This document shows positions 13,100-26,269 of a DNA stretch of 64,000 bases, piece by piece (positions within the stretch are counted from its first letter, which is position 1; every line of letters begins with the position of its first letter). The position numbers were made by a program, and so were the translations under genes. Source of the stretch: Rhizophagus clarus (lineage: Eukaryota > Glomeromycota > Glomeromycetes > Glomerales > Glomeraceae); NCBI GenBank assembly GCA_015698045.1, contig BLAL01000065.1, positions 248,001 to 312,000 on the forward strand, in the 5' to 3' direction. Under the pieces are notes generated by a model. It searched no databases. It saw nothing but the letters and a program-made list of their open reading frames with translations, and was not told the origin of the DNA.

Positions 13100-14085
13100 A
13101 ATAAATTTTATGTATAGTAGTGATTTACAATAGATCTAATCATATACATATATATAAAGAAAAAAAATTTTATATATATATTAAAAAAATTTTTTTATAA
13201 ATATTTTTTTAATTTGATAATTATTTTTTTACATATTTTAATTTTTATAAATACAATATTATATTTAATATTTATAAAAAAATCATGTTTTTATAAATAT
13301 TTTTTATTTTTATTTTTTATTTATTAAATTTTGAACAAATAAAATTACTTTTTTATGTTTAAGTAAAGTTATTTAGTACTAGTATTAAGAATACTTATAT
13401 TTCAATTTTTTTAAGGTTAAATAAATATAATATTTATAAAAAAATTTGTATTTTCAAATAGTACTACCATATATTGTGAGCTATAGTATTCTTTTATGCA
13501 TAGTATTTTCCTTTTTTTTATTTAAAAAAATTCTATTTTTTATTAATTTTATTATTTAATAAATTTAGTTTTGTCCAGATATTAATATGTAAAAATAATT
13601 TTCTAATTATTATGATAACTTCAAAATTTTTTTTTCATTTTTAACTTCAAAATATAATAATATCATTTTAGTTAAATAAAATTACCTTTTTATACTATTT
13701 AAGTAAAGTTATTTAATAATATTGAATCTATTTATATATAAATTTTTATAATAATTAGTTTAATATTCATAAAGTATTAGCTATTTTTGTATTATTAATT
13801 TTTTTGTAAAAATTATTTATAATTTCAGAATATGATTTCACCTTTATATACTTAAATAAAGTTGTTTAATAGACTTAAATTTACTTATAATAAAAATTTT
13901 AGAATAATTAGTCTAATATTTGTGAAATATAACCAATTTATTTTTAATTTTAAAGTATGATTTTTTATTTTAAATCAATTAAACCAATTTTACAAATAAT
14001 ATACATTTTTTTTAAAAAATATTAAATTTGTCTAAAATATATATAACTTTATAAAAATCAATATAATTTGCAAAAATTTAATATT
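13100..14085. other. AT-rich DNA without recognisable gene
   Basis: Nothing coding is visible. The segment has several loosely similar blocks (an AAGTAAAGTTATTTA motif recurs near 13,360, 13,700 and 13,850), which suggests an old, eroded repeat. Confidence 0.4.
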
Positions 14086-14090
14086 ATAAT

Positions 14091-14472
14091 CAGGGTATAC
14101 TATACTATACCAGTACAATTAATACAATATGTACTTGTACTGCACTATACTAAGATTTTTTAATACAGTATACTTTTTTAAAACTTTTTTTAAATTTAAT
14201 TTATGCAATTATCTTGGTATTTAATAATTCAATTTGAATAAACTTTTTTTTATTTTGTAAAGTTCAATAAGATCTATAAAACAAAAAAAAATTCTTATAT
14301 ATTGAATTACTAGATGTCAAAAAACTTACTAAAAATTTTTGGTTATATTATATACTATATAATAATATAAAATAGTACAAATTAGTACAGTATACTAACT
14401 ATACTATGTTGTACTGTACTGTACTGTACTATACTAAAATTTTGCTTAGTACATTGTATTTTTTCAACTCTG
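14091..14472. mobile_element. MITE with GTACT microsatellite
   Basis: The ends read CAGGGTATACTATAC at the left and CAGAGTTGAAAAAATAC at the right in reverse complement. TATAAT lies immediately outside both ends. Inside, GTACT/TACTA motifs occur at both ends, including an ACTGT run near 14,412-14,432. About 382 bp, non-coding. The family is uncertain. Confidence 0.5.
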
Positions 14473-14489
14473 ATATAATATATTGTTAA

Positions 14490-15560
14490 ATTTGATTTAA
14501 TTTATTAAAAGTTAAATTAAGATTTTGGTTTAATTTGCTAAAATTTAAATATAATATATATTAAAAATATTTAGAGTTTTATTATTAAAATTTTGGATCA
14601 TAACATATTCTTATCAATAGTAGCTATAGTATTATTAGATGAGTTGGCTTAATACTTATTAATATGTATTTTCAAATTAATTTTAATAATAAAATTTTGC
14701 ACTTGTTTTAACCAAAAAAAAAAAAATATTAAAATTTTAATTTTTTTTAATTTTTAAATTAAATTTTTTTTTATTATTAAAAATTATTAATCCAGCAATA
14801 TTTTTTTTATTTTTTATTATTAAATAATTTTTACTTTATTAATTTTATATTAAAATTAAATTAAAGTATATAATTTATTTATTTTTAAAACTTTTATACT
14901 ATTTTAAAAAATAATATACAATTAAAATAATTTTTTAATTAAATAAAATAATTTTTATTTATTTATATGCAATTTATTATATTGTTTAATATAAAAAAAT
15001 CTATATTTAATTAAAATTTTTTTATAAATATTATATTAATATATATAAGTAAATTCATCAGTAATTAGTATTATAAGTTAAATTAAATCAATAGAGTTAA
15101 TACTAATTAATTTGAAAATTTTTAAATTACAATTCAATTTAAAGTTAATAGAATGTAAAATTAATGGAATTAATAAGATTAATAGCTTAAATTAATATAA
15201 TTGATAAAAGTTAATGAAATTAATATTAATAATTCTATTAGTTTAAATTAAAATTTCAAGTTAATTAATTTAGTTTAATTTTGGTTTTAAGTTAACTAAA
15301 TTAAACTATTAATAACATTACTTACAATAAAAAGTAAAATTCAAATATTTACAAATTTTTAAAAAAATTACATTCACTATTACTATTTTAAATTTAATTT
15401 AAATGCTATAGATATAAAATTTTAATAAAAGAATTGCTTTATTATTATCTATAATTTTATAATTTAAAAAATAATATTTATTAATCTAATATTTTATTTT
15501 TTTAAATTTTAATCTAAGATTTTGATATTAAAAAATTTTTCTTTTTAAAAAACATTTTTT
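14490..15560. other. AT-rich DNA without recognisable gene
   Basis: Near-exclusive A/T sequence. I see no gene, and no paired repeat that stands above background. Confidence 0.5.
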
Positions 15561-15569
15561 TATATTATA

Positions 15570-15745
15570 TAATAATATATACTTATTGTATAGTATTTAA
15601 GCAATAATGTACTGTTTTTAATTAAGGTCATTTGATAGGCTTAGATTGTGCCACGTAAGTGGCACAATTTGGCCATCAAATTGCTGAAATCAAAAACAGC
15701 AGAGTATTGCCTAAAGACCTATATAATAAGTGTTTTATTATATAG
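15570..15745. mobile_element. Fold-back element, nearly a single hairpin
   Basis: The centre is a perfect 10-bp stem with a 4-nt loop: ATTGTGCCAC (15,645-15,654), GTAA, GTGGCACAAT (15,659-15,668). The inverted symmetry continues outward on both sides for about 85 nt: ATTTGAT, AAAAACAG and an ATTGC(C/T)TAAA block are mirrored. The whole 175-bp unit would fold as one imperfect hairpin. A 70-codon frame starting at 15,648 has no independent support. Confidence 0.72.
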
Positions 15746-16152
15746 ATTCTTACGATCATACTATAAAATCATTAAGTTTATTTATAGTCTATTTGTCTAT
15801 TTAATGATTTTACTTTTTTTTACTTTACAATACTCTTTTTCTTTTCAAACTTCAACATGAAAGTTCCGTGAAAAAATAAGGTTATTATTAACATACTGTA
15901 TTATTGTATGTTATTAATTATCATTAAATTTTATGATTTTGTATTTTATAAATTTAGATATCTTCTTCAGTTGTTTATACTAAACTTACGAAAGAGCAAA
16001 AAGAATAATATAAATAAAAGCCTGTTGTTGAAAATACCCATTTATGCAATGTTCATTTATTATATATATCTCTAATAAAGTTATTCAATAAATGTAAAAA
16101 AATATATAGTGTAATCCTATAAGGATATATAATAATATTAATTTAATAAAAG

Positions 16153-16395
16153 GGTTTAATCATTTTCCATACCTGCGATGCATTACATCCTTTTTTGTCA
16201 CCTGTGTCACACCCCTTCTCTTTTCATTTTTTTTATATGTATTCTGGGGACTTAGAATTTTTTTAGTTGTAAAAAATCTATTTTTCACGCCTCTAGTTAA
16301 ATGTCACATATTTAATTATGCCTGGCATTACTGTAATTTTACCCAGAGTGTTCAGAGTATGATGTATCACAGGTGCAGAAAAAAATAAAACTCTT
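16153..16395 (+). mobile_element. Short inverted-repeat element, family A (copy 2)
   Basis: Begins GGTTTAATCATTTTCCATAC, followed by CTGCGATG, TTTTTTGTCACCTGTGTCAC, and a CTGGCATTACTGTAATTTTA block. It closes with GATGTATCACAGGTGCAG, the inverse of the start. It is co-linear with the copies at 5.6 kb (minus) and 23.0 kb. Confidence 0.75.
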
Positions 16396-16399
16396 AATA

Positions 16400-17410
16400 A
16401 AATTATATATTATTAGAAAAAAATAAATTAAAAATATAATAAAATATAATCTTAATTATAATTAACTGGAATTTTATTAAAATTAAAGCTATATTTTATA
16501 TTTATTATTAAGAATATAATAGAACAATTTTAATAATTTTATAATAAATTATTAATAAATATATTAAAAAAAAAAATTTAAATAACAAATATTTTTATTA
16601 AATATATCTAATAAAAAAAAGATTTTTTCATAAAAATAAATCTAATAAGTATTTGACTATGATTATAAAATCTTAAAATTAAATTGATAATCTAAGTTTT
16701 ATTTTTTGTTATAGATTTATTTATATTTTAAAAATTTGTTAAATAATATAATCAAATTTTTTATTAATAAATAAGTTTATTTTTAAATTTTAATAATTTA
16801 AATATTATTTTCAAATTGATTAATTTATATTTTACTTAAAAAGTATTATAACTTATTATATAAAATCAGGATAAAATTTAAAAATCAATTAGAAATTTAT
16901 TTTATAATTTAATAATTGAATTTTAATAAAAAAAATTTTTTTTATAATTTTTAATTTTCTTTTTAAAATAATTAAATAATTATAAAAAAATATTTTTTAA
17001 AAGATAAATAAATTTTAAATTTTAAATCCATTTATATTTCTGAAAAATTCTTTTTTGTAATTATTTAGTAATCTATAGTCTAATTTGATGATTTTTTTTA
17101 TTTTAAAAAAAAAAATTAAAAATTATAAAAAAAATTTTTTTTACTAAAATCTAATTATTGAATCATAAGATAATTCTTTAATTAATTTTTTAAATTTTAC
17201 CCTAATTTTATATAATAAATTATACTGTTTTTTAAGTAAAACATAAATTAATTATTTATTTATTAAAAGAATTATTAATAATTTTATTTTGTTTTTATTT
17301 AAATTGTATAATAATAAATTAATTATTTACTAAAATAGTAATTTACTTATAAAATAATCCAAATATTATTATTAAAGAAATAATTTTTTAACAAAAAAAA
17401 ATATATATAT
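16400..17410. other. AT-rich DNA without recognisable gene
   Basis: No coding or structured feature can be supported here. Confidence 0.5.
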
Positions 17411-17412
17411 TA

Positions 17413-17554
17413 CAGAAACCTATTTTTCTTAATATGCAATAACTGTATTATAAATGAATTATAATTATATAGTAACTACATAGTGTAATGATAATTGTAT
17501 AATGAAATCATAGTAAATATATAATTACTATATATTAAGAAAATTAAGTTTTTA
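17413..17554 (+). mobile_element. MITE, family B (copy 1), 142 bp
   Basis: A 142-bp element bounded by TA on both sides. Ends are CAGAAACCTATTTTTCTTAA at the left and the inverse of TAAAAACTTAATTTTCTTAA at the right. It shares order, strand and exact length with the copy in the glycosyltransferase intron at 38,245. TA flanks and this size fit a Tc1/mariner-mobilised MITE. Confidence 0.85.
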
Positions 17555-17559
17555 TAATA

Positions 17560-18200
17560 TATAATTAAAATATAAATAAAAAAATTTAAAATAATCTATT
17601 ATTATATTTCTATATATAATTTTTTAAAAATTATTTATTATTTATTATTTTAGTAATTATATATTATTTTTTTTTTATATTTTTATTATAATATTTTAAA
17701 AAAATTAATAATAATTTATAAACTAATATTAAAATAAAATTAATGTAACGGTTAATTTAATTGAATAACCAAATAAAAATATTTATATTTAAAACTTTTA
17801 TTATTTAAAGTTAGTTTATTAACTAATTCTTACTTAAAAATAAAAAAAATCATAATAATATATAAAGTAAAAGTAAGAAAAATTATTAAAATTATATAAA
17901 ATAAGTAATTTTAAACAGTATTTTATACAAATCAAATTTTTTTTCTTCAAATTTAATTAATTTGAACTTAATTTGAATTTGATTTAAATTTAAAATTAAT
18001 TATCTTAAATTTAATAATCCAAATTTTACAATTTTTTTTGTTTAATAATTCTTATCTTTTACATAAAATTTGGATATTTAAATTAAAATTATTTATAAAT
18101 AATATTTTTAAACTTTAAATTCAATTTAAATTATATTATATTATAATTTGATTTATAAGAAATATTAATTTTATTATCTTTTTTATTTACTAAATAACAT
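17560..18200. other. AT-rich DNA without recognisable gene
   Basis: No supportable feature was seen. Confidence 0.5.
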
Positions 18201-18204
18201 TATA

Positions 18205-18360
18205 TATGGGACTAGTATGGTAAAACAAAAGGCTTAGTACCAAAAATTTTTTTTTGAAATTTTATTATATCTGTAATTTTTAGTAAAATTGGTAAATAAT
18301 TATTATATAAATTTAAAAATTTTTTTTGATATTAAGTCTCTTGTTTTGCTATATAGATTC
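18205..18360. mobile_element. Small inverted-repeat element
   Basis: The left end reads CTAGTATGGTAAAACAAAAG, then GCTTAGTACCAAAAA. The right end in reverse complement reads CTATATAGCAAAACAAGAGA, then CTTAATATCAAAAA. About 155 bp, non-coding. Only one copy was found in this window. Confidence 0.58.
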
Positions 18361-18420
18361 TTATATATTATTATATATATTATATATAATTTTATATTAT
18401 CTTATAATAAAGTTTTTAAA

Positions 18421-18868
18421 GGAGTCCGCTGAAGGATTCACTTCAATCATCATCTAGTAATGATAAATGCGGAGGGAAGAACAAGAATAGCCAGAAGAAG
18501 AAAGATAAGAGTACAGGCACTTCCCCCTCAAAGAAGCTGTCAAAACGGCAATTGCATGCTGAAATTGTAGAATTAAAGACAGTTTTGATGGATTTTATTC
18601 AGAAGCAGTCTCAAAATTAGTAATAATTAGTAGGATTTTTGTTTTGCTTCCCTAGATGAGATAGAATTTTTCTTTTTTTATACCCCCTTTCCCCTTTATT
18701 CGTTTATATGTATGTTAATTTTGAGGCAGTCTGGTGGGAATGGCCTTCGGGTTGTGAGTATACTTTCAAATCTTTGTACTGAGTGCGCAACCCGCACCTT
18801 GCAGTTTTAAATAAAGTTTACGCTAATCAATGCCTTTATATATAAAAAATAAAAAAAAATAAAAAAAA
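18421..18868 (+). mobile_element. 5'-truncated LINE-like copy with 18-bp target duplication
   Basis: The 18 bases at 18,403-18,420 recur exactly at 18,869-18,886. The insert begins in the C-terminal part of an ORF1: SPLKDSLQSSSSNDKCGG, a Lys/Ser-rich stretch, STGTSPSKKLSKRQLHAEIV, ending DFIQKQSQN and a stop at about 18,620. This part of the frame is open. A 3' untranslated region with CTTCGGGTTGTGAG, TGTACTGAGTGCG and AATAAAGTTT follows, then an A-rich tail. It is the least decayed copy of the family in this window, which suggests the most recent insertion, but it is 5'-truncated. Confidence 0.85.
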
Positions 18869-19479
18869 TATAATAAAGTTTTTAAATATTTTTTTTTTTT
18901 TTATTTTTAATATTTAAAATTTCATTATATAAATTTTAGTATTATAATATGATTATAGGCAAATTACTTGTGATTTTTATAATTTACTTAAAAATTAATC
19001 AATTTTAGCATTAGTTTCTATAATATCTTTACCTTAAATTCATATAGTAATGTTTACCATTCTTAAATAGATCAGTTTTTAAATTTTTTTTTACTAAAAT
19101 CTTTTTAAAAAATTTAAAAAAACTGTAAAAAAAAAAAAAAAATAGAAAATAAAAAAAAATGATAAAAGAACTATAAAACAAAAAAAAATAAAAAAGTAAA
19201 AGGATAGAAAAAAATGGAAAAAAAAGAAGAAAAAAAATAAAATAAAAATAAGAAGAAAAAATAAAAAAAAATAAAATTTAGTTATTAGAAATTTATTTAA
19301 TGTTATAATTAAAATGTATTTATTTATAATAAAATTTAATATCTGGTATTTTTAAAAGTACTGTAAATTAAATATATTTAGTAATATTAATTATATATGT
19401 TTATTATATTCTGAATGTATTTTAAGCACTTTTTTTTTTACTGGATATAAGAATTTTTAAAGTTTAAAAAAAAATTTAT

Positions 19480-22400
19480 TTAGTAAAATCGTTAGTAATA
19501 ATAATTACCAGCACTCATAGTGAATATTTTTAAATTAGAAGTTCTTATTTTCGGAGGAATATGATAGGGGAAAAGTTGAAAATCCTTAGGAAATGTCATT
19601 TGAAAATGTTAGTAAAATCGCACTAAACTATTAAATAAAAATAAGACCAATAAGTAAAATCGCGTCTATCACCCAATTGCGCCGAACCAAATCAGCCAAA
19701 TAGCCAAATGACCAAAATTAGTAGCTCTAATTTACTAAATTTACGTAAAAGATTAACTCAAAATGGTACCATAATTGCACTTAAGTTTAACAATTGTTGT
19801 ACAACCTTACACTGTTTAATGTAATATCGAACAAACTCTTAAAGAAAAGGTAACTTAACAAAGAGAACCGTTATATCCATTTATCCTTTTGGATAATAGA
19901 ATACGAAACTCAGTAACTTTATCTTCAGTCAAAGTCCGAATCCAAAATGGTAATTCATATATGCTAGGGCTGTTATATGCATTAACTTAATAATAAGAGT
20001 CGTTGATTGTCCTGCACTCCTACTTTTATCACGTGAATATACCACGTGATATGATAACCCACTTAATAGATATCATAGATATTTTATTATACGATAAGAA
20101 TTCAATAAGGAGGAACATTAGTGTTGTGTAACTGCGCCTATGCGTATCGGTCTTTTTAACAGTTTAAATAAGAAAGATAAGAATTCAGTATTTGCCATTA
20201 TTTTGACACGAAATTTACCCGATCCGTTTATGGAATTATATATGTACTGAATATAGCATCATATCGGTCGATTTGCAAAGTAAAAACCCATCAAACATTA
20301 TTAAAATATCACATCATTTTCCAATCGGCGGATATGATTATTAAAGTTTAGCAAAAGCCAAGAATTACATTAATAATAAAGTAGATACTATTTGAACAAT
20401 TTATTCGCATTATTAAAATCAGAACTGAATCATCAGGTTCATGAACAAAAATAGTTAATATATATGTATTGCTTAAAAATCAAGCATTAACCGAATATAT
20501 TGTTAAAGACGAATAAATCGGTAATAGAATATAAATTGGAAATAGATCCGATATGACATTAGATGATAGATTTTCATATTTATAATATTTCTTTCACACT
20601 TATTAGGAAAGCCCTTTCAAATTTTTGTTATTTATAAACGGAGATTTGTTATAAATTTTTATGCAAAGTGAAGCTCATACAATAAAATAGTTAATTTGAT
20701 TATTTTGTCTATTTTATTCAAAGCGAAGCCATTATCACGTGATCACTCATGTTACACGTTTCAAACGCGTACTTGTGTGCACATAGTAGATCCAACTTCC
20801 ATTCTTCCATTAATGTTTTCCATGTAGAATTTAAAAATACCTTTATCTTGATTATTGAACTTCCTTTTTAAAGTCTCATTCAAGATTGAAATTTTGTGTA
20901 ATGTATCTTTTACTAATCTAATATTAAGCTCAAGGATTCAGTGACAATACGTAAACTTGTTGATTCCTTTTTTTTTTGTTCGTATTTGGCATAAGTGAAA
21001 GGTTTAGTATGTGGCATACGTGAAAGGTTTAGTAGTTAGCCCCTTAAATTTTAATTATGCAATATGCATTCTATTTCGAGTTCGTGGCGTTCTATTGTAT
21101 ATATATAGTTATGTACATATATAGTTAAATAATTAACATTGATTGGCGTGTTAATAAACATTTTTTTTATGAATAACCTTTTAAAGTTACTCAAATTAAA
21201 ATCTGCATAGTGGTCTGAAAGTTTATAAAAAAGCGTGAAATATCTTTTGATGAAAAATGTGGTTTGAAAACCCACCAAAAAAAAAAAAAAAAATTTCAAA
21301 CAACAAACAAAAAAAAAAAAAAAAAAAAAAACTTTTCCTTTGCCTAATTCGAAATCAATTCGACGCGTATTTTCGTTTTTTATAATCAAGAACGATTTGA
21401 TGAGATCAGCTTCGAAGTGGTAAGCTTATGAGGTCAAATATTGTGTTGGTTATAAAATTTATATTAATAATATATTTATCAGTTCGAAGATTAGAGGTCC
21501 AAACTATGGTTATTCTCACTAAACTGGCCATCGCACATTCGGTTATCTTTTTTTTTTTTTCCTTGGAAAAAAAACTTTCACTTATTAAAGTTATCGTTAT
21601 ATGATACTTTTATAAATTTTGGGTTATAATAAAATTATAAGATCATAAGCACACGTTAAGGTATTGTAAGGAATCTAATAAGTAAAAGAGATATTTACTA
21701 CAATAGAGCGGTAGAGAATACTTCGTGTTAAACGTTTTATTGTATATATTAAAAATTTGTAAATATCAACAACGTTAGAATTTTGTTTATATTCGTAAAT
21801 AAAAAAAAATCGAAAATTATCAAATTTTAATATTTTATTATTTGATCGTACCTTTTAATAAATTTGTTATTATTAATACAATATTAAAAAAATAAATTAT
21901 ATAATTAAGTAATAATAATGGACTTTTCAATCAGATCAATGATATAATATCCTAATTTGTATTGATAATGAACGTTTTTGAATTACGCGAATTGAAAATA
22001 TTGAAAATCTCAGCTTTTCAGCAAATCCAAAATTTTACTCTCAAAAATTTCCTAAGCTGGCTAACCATTTCCTATCCCTAATTTTACACGCTGCGTAACA
22101 TATAATAGCCAATCAATTTCGCGCTCAGTATATTACTGTTCACATTATTCGACGTTTATTTGATCTTACCTAAATACGTTAATTTACTTCCCATGTAATT
22201 TAGCACAAGCAGCATATTATATATGAGTAGTGTCGAGTTACAAGTTACATTGGTTACCAGTCGAACACTAATTCGTCATCCTTTAATTGGATTAAATGAA
22301 TTCCGCAAATTCTCGGTTTGAAATTTTCGGTTTAGTGAGTATTCGATTTAAAAGTATAAATCAATATTATTAAATTATGCTGTCCACCGTATATATTAAA

Positions 22401-22480
22401 TAAATATTCGCTGGTGTGATATTACATCTTATAATTGATTTACCGATGATAAATAATATGGAATATATTATTAGACAATT
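19480..22480. other. Less AT-rich, gene-free interval
   Basis: Base composition is more balanced than in the flanks (GC-containing words such as CGCGTCTATC and CACGTGAT occur), yet I find no exon, intron pair or paired repeat. A- and T-runs lie at 21,279-21,330 and 21,547-21,560. A 112-codon minus-strand frame over the A-runs is compositional. It may be a regulatory region, an untranslated locus or an eroded gene. No tRNA fold was recognised. Confidence 0.4.
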
Positions 22481-22986
22481 ACTATGTCCCGGGTATGAAA
22501 TTCTCCTTTAGATATATATTTTATTTTAGAAGTAACAAATGATTGATTAAGCTTTCATCTGATATTAAGAAATACATTTAATACATTTGTAATTATTTTG
22601 TTATAATTGATTGGAATAATATTATTGCCTAATATTTTCATAAACAGAATTTGAAAATAAAAAAAAAGAATTAGGTTTTTACAAAAGGAATTTTTTTTTT
22701 TTAATCTGTATAAAAATTAAAATTTTATATTTATTTAAATTTAAACCTTTCTTAAAAAAAAAAAATTTATTAAATGAAAAATCAATCTAATAAAATATTA
22801 CTTCTAATATACTATTAAAATATTTGATTAATTTACTAATAAAATATTAATTATAAATAAATTAATTATACAGTTGGTTTTTTATATACTAATTACATCT
22901 TTTAGAATTATATAAAACATTTTATAATAAATTTCTTGATAAGCTAAATTTTATAAGTAATTTAAATATAAAAATATAATTATTAG

Positions 22987-23205
22987 TAGAGATAATTTAT
23001 ACATCGCCCCTGCGATATTATCGCCTCCATTTTGTCACCTGTGTCACACCTACTTTTTTCATTTTTTCATATATATTCCAGGGACTTAAATTTTTTTTTT
23101 GTAAAAAATCTATTTTTCACATCCTGTTAAACGTCACATGTTTAATTTTAGCCGGCATTACATAATTCTGCCCAGAGACGATGCGTCGCAGGAGCGACGT
23201 ATAAA
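22987..23205 (+). mobile_element. Short inverted-repeat element, family A (copy 3)
   Basis: Ends are TTTATACATCGCCCCTGCGA at the left and TTTATACGTCGCTCCTGCGA at the right in reverse complement. The interior is TTTTGTCACCTGTGTCACAC...GCCGGCATTACATAATTCTG as in the other copies. The paralogous unit of the tandem duplication lacks it, giving an empty-site comparison; ATTAG flanks both sides. Confidence 0.8.
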
Positions 23206-24079
23206 ATTAGTATTATATAAATATTAATTTTATTTAATTTATATAATAATAATATTATATATCTAATTAAAATAAATTATTTTATATTAACCTATAACTT
23301 TGCAGTAGTAAATTTTGGTTAAACATTATATAATTTTAATATGTATTATGCATTATTCTTTATTTAAAAATATATGCATTATCTTAATAAAAATTACATA
23401 TAATAAAAAGGTAATTTAAATGTTATAATTATATTTTATAAAAGCATTATATATCAACTTCTATTAATTAATAAAATAATAATTTTTGATTTTATTTTAT
23501 TATTTCAATTTTTTATTTAACTATAGTACTATTATAGTGGCTGTCATCTATAAATTACATTATCTGAAATTTTAAAAATGTGTTTATTTATATAGTGTAA
23601 CTTATTTTTACAGTACTTTATTTAAATATAAATTTTGCCATATAAACAGCAAAATTTTTTTTTGCTATATTCTATGAAATTTTTATAGATTCCATAAAAA
23701 ATCCATGAAAAAAAATCTGAAATTTTTCACTTTTATTATTGTTACTTACTAAAATTACCTATTTTTGATCTATAATAGAATTTAATATTATTATTAAATC
23801 TTATAAGACAAACTGATAGAAATGTGCTAATAAATTTCTTGATAAGCTAATTCTTATAAGTAATTTAAATTAATTTAAATATATAAATATAATTATTAGT
23901 ATTACATAAATATTAATTTATTTAATTTAATATTATATATCTAATTAAAATAAATTATTTTATATTAACCTATAACTTTGCAGTAGTAAATTTTAGTTAA
24001 ACATTATATAATTTTAATATGTATTATGCATTATTTTTTATTTAAAAATATATGTATTGTCTTAATAAAGATTACATAT

Positions 24080-24838
24080 GGGGGGAGTCTTTGCAATAAA
24101 AAGATATGAAACTCAAAAAATTTTTTAAATTTATTTTATATGCTAATTATGTTTTTATATTATCGCCATTTTCGAATTGCTGTGATTAGGTGATTTATCG
24201 ATCAATTAAAAAAAAATACCAAAAACAGCCAAAAACAACTGAAAACAATTAATTTATCAAAAATACTCTTATTAAACACATATAAAAATACTTTTTATAA
24301 ATATTTTTCTTAAAAAACACTAAACTTGCTTTTAATATTCTTTATTATGTTTATAAGATGTTTTACAATATGTTTTTTTATTTATTAAAAACTAAAGATC
24401 TAAATAAAAAAAATAGTTAGAAATAAAAAAAAAAGAAAGAAACGAAAAAAAAAAAAAAAAACTAATAAAATAAAAAAAATATTACCTGTTACTTAATAGT
24501 GAACTTTTAGAATCGTTAGAAATCAGTTTTTAGAAATCGGTCTCTAGTAATCAGAGGAATCGGTTTATAAGCTATTGTGGTAAAAAAGGGTAAACGATAA
24601 AAAAAATATTAGTAAAGTTTGTATAATGATGGCTTAGTATTACACAGATCAAATAATGTCTGTGATATTTATAGTAAAAAGTGATTTTAATTTGTGTAAT
24701 CTAAAATCAATTTTTATTTATATAAAAAAAAACCACTAATCACAGTAATTTGAAAATGGCGATAAAATAAGTGTAAATTTAATATTAATTAAATTTTTAT
24801 TTTTTTTGAGTTTCGTACCTTTCTATTGCAAAGATCCC
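24080..24838 (+). mobile_element. TIR element, family C, long form
   Basis: Inverted ends extend for well over 100 bp. The left begins GGGGGGAGTCTTTGCAATAA, the right in reverse complement GGGATCTTTGCAATAGAAAG; both continue into AAACTCAAAAAA and a CGCCATTTTC block. ATAT lies on each side. The other copy of the tandem duplication has ACATATAATAAA at this point, which is the undisturbed site. A 155-bp form with the same ends lies at 56.95 kb. No transposase is visible. Confidence 0.85.
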
Positions 24839-25269
24839 ATATAATAAAAGGATAATTTAAATATTATAATTATATTTTATAAAAGCATTATATATCAACT
24901 TCTATAAATTAATAAAGTAATAATTTTTGATTTTATTTTATTATTTCAATTTTTTTATTTAATTATATTGGCTGTCATCTATAAATTACACAATTTGAAA
25001 TTTTAAAAATGTGTTTATTTATATAATATAACTTGTTTTTACAGTACTTTATTTAAATATAAATTTTGCCATATAAACAGCAAAATTTTTTTTGCTATAT
25101 TCCATGGAATTTTTATAAATTCCATAAAAAATCTATAAGAAAAAATCTGAAATTTTTCATATTTATTATTGTTACTTACTAAAATTACCTATTTTTGATC
25201 TATAATAAAACTTAATATTATTATTAAATCTATCTTATAAGACAAACTGATAGAAATGTGATCATTTTA

Positions 25270-25840
25270 TTGGTTTGGTTTTTTTTTATGTCACTTAGTT
25301 CATGATTTATAAAAATTTAAAGTCACATAATATTATGATAGTTTATAAATAATAGCTATTATATTTATTTTTTTTTTACTTATTAATTATTCTTTTTATA
25401 AAAAATCTTTTATTTTAAATAAAGAATTTAAAAAGTTATTATTTCTTTAAAAATTTCTTAATTTTTATCTTATATTAATATTTAAATAAAAATATTAAAA
25501 AAATTAAAAATAATTAATAAATAAAAAAAAAATATCAAAAAAAAAAAAAATTTTATTTAATTATTAAATTAAAGTAATTTAAAAAAAAAAAAAAAACAAA
25601 TATTATTTTTTTTAAAAAATAATTTAAAATTATTTTTATTGTATTTTTTTTATATAAATAATCAGTACAGTATTTTTATTATTTTTTTTTATTATTTTCA
25701 ATTATTTTAATATTTTTAATATTAAAATTTAATTATATAATAGTCAGTGGTCATATCAAATTACTTGTCAATCATTAACTAAATAATTTTATGTAATTAT
25801 AATTGAATATTTTATCATGTAATTAAAAAAAAAATTTTTT
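25270..25840. other. AT-rich DNA without recognisable gene
   Basis: Homopolymer-rich. No supportable feature. Confidence 0.5.
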
Positions 25841-26269
25841 AATATACAGTCATCCCTCTTCATAGTGAACCTTGATATAATGAAAACACTATATATAACA
25901 AATTATTAATGTGAAACAGATATTAACATATAAAAAAATTAATTATGGGCTATATACCATTATATAAAGTAAAGTTACAAAATAGCATATATAAAAATGA
26001 TTCTTTTTATAATAAATATTTTTTATAACAAATTTTTTTTTCAGTAAAACGAAGATTACTAATATATTAATGGCCCTATGATCATTTAATAAAAGGATAA
26101 TTTTTTTTAAATACATAATATATGAAAGGTACAGAATGCTTTTATAAAAAATATTTAACAAATTGTTTTAATTTAAATTTTATTATCAATTTCATTAGCT
26201 TTGTATTTGTGTATTAAAGTTAACTCCATCTAGCATCCTTATAAGAATTTTTTAAAGAAATAATAATAA

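Larger units (their letters stand above)
22926..25260 (+). repeat. Tandem duplication with one private insertion per copy
   Basis: Copy 1 is 22,926-23,828 and copy 2 is 23,829-25,260. Both start AATAAATTTCTTGATAAGCTA and end GACAAACTGATAGAAATGTG. Subtracting the family A element from copy 1 and the 759-bp element from copy 2 leaves cores of about 670-680 bp that align along their length (for example CTATAACTTTGCAGTAGTAA and GCCATATAAACAGCAAAATT occur in both). Confidence 0.88.

Noticed and set aside
21051-21389. 112-codon minus-strand frame
   Set aside because: It is driven by two A-runs giving poly-Phe; the rest resembles no known protein.
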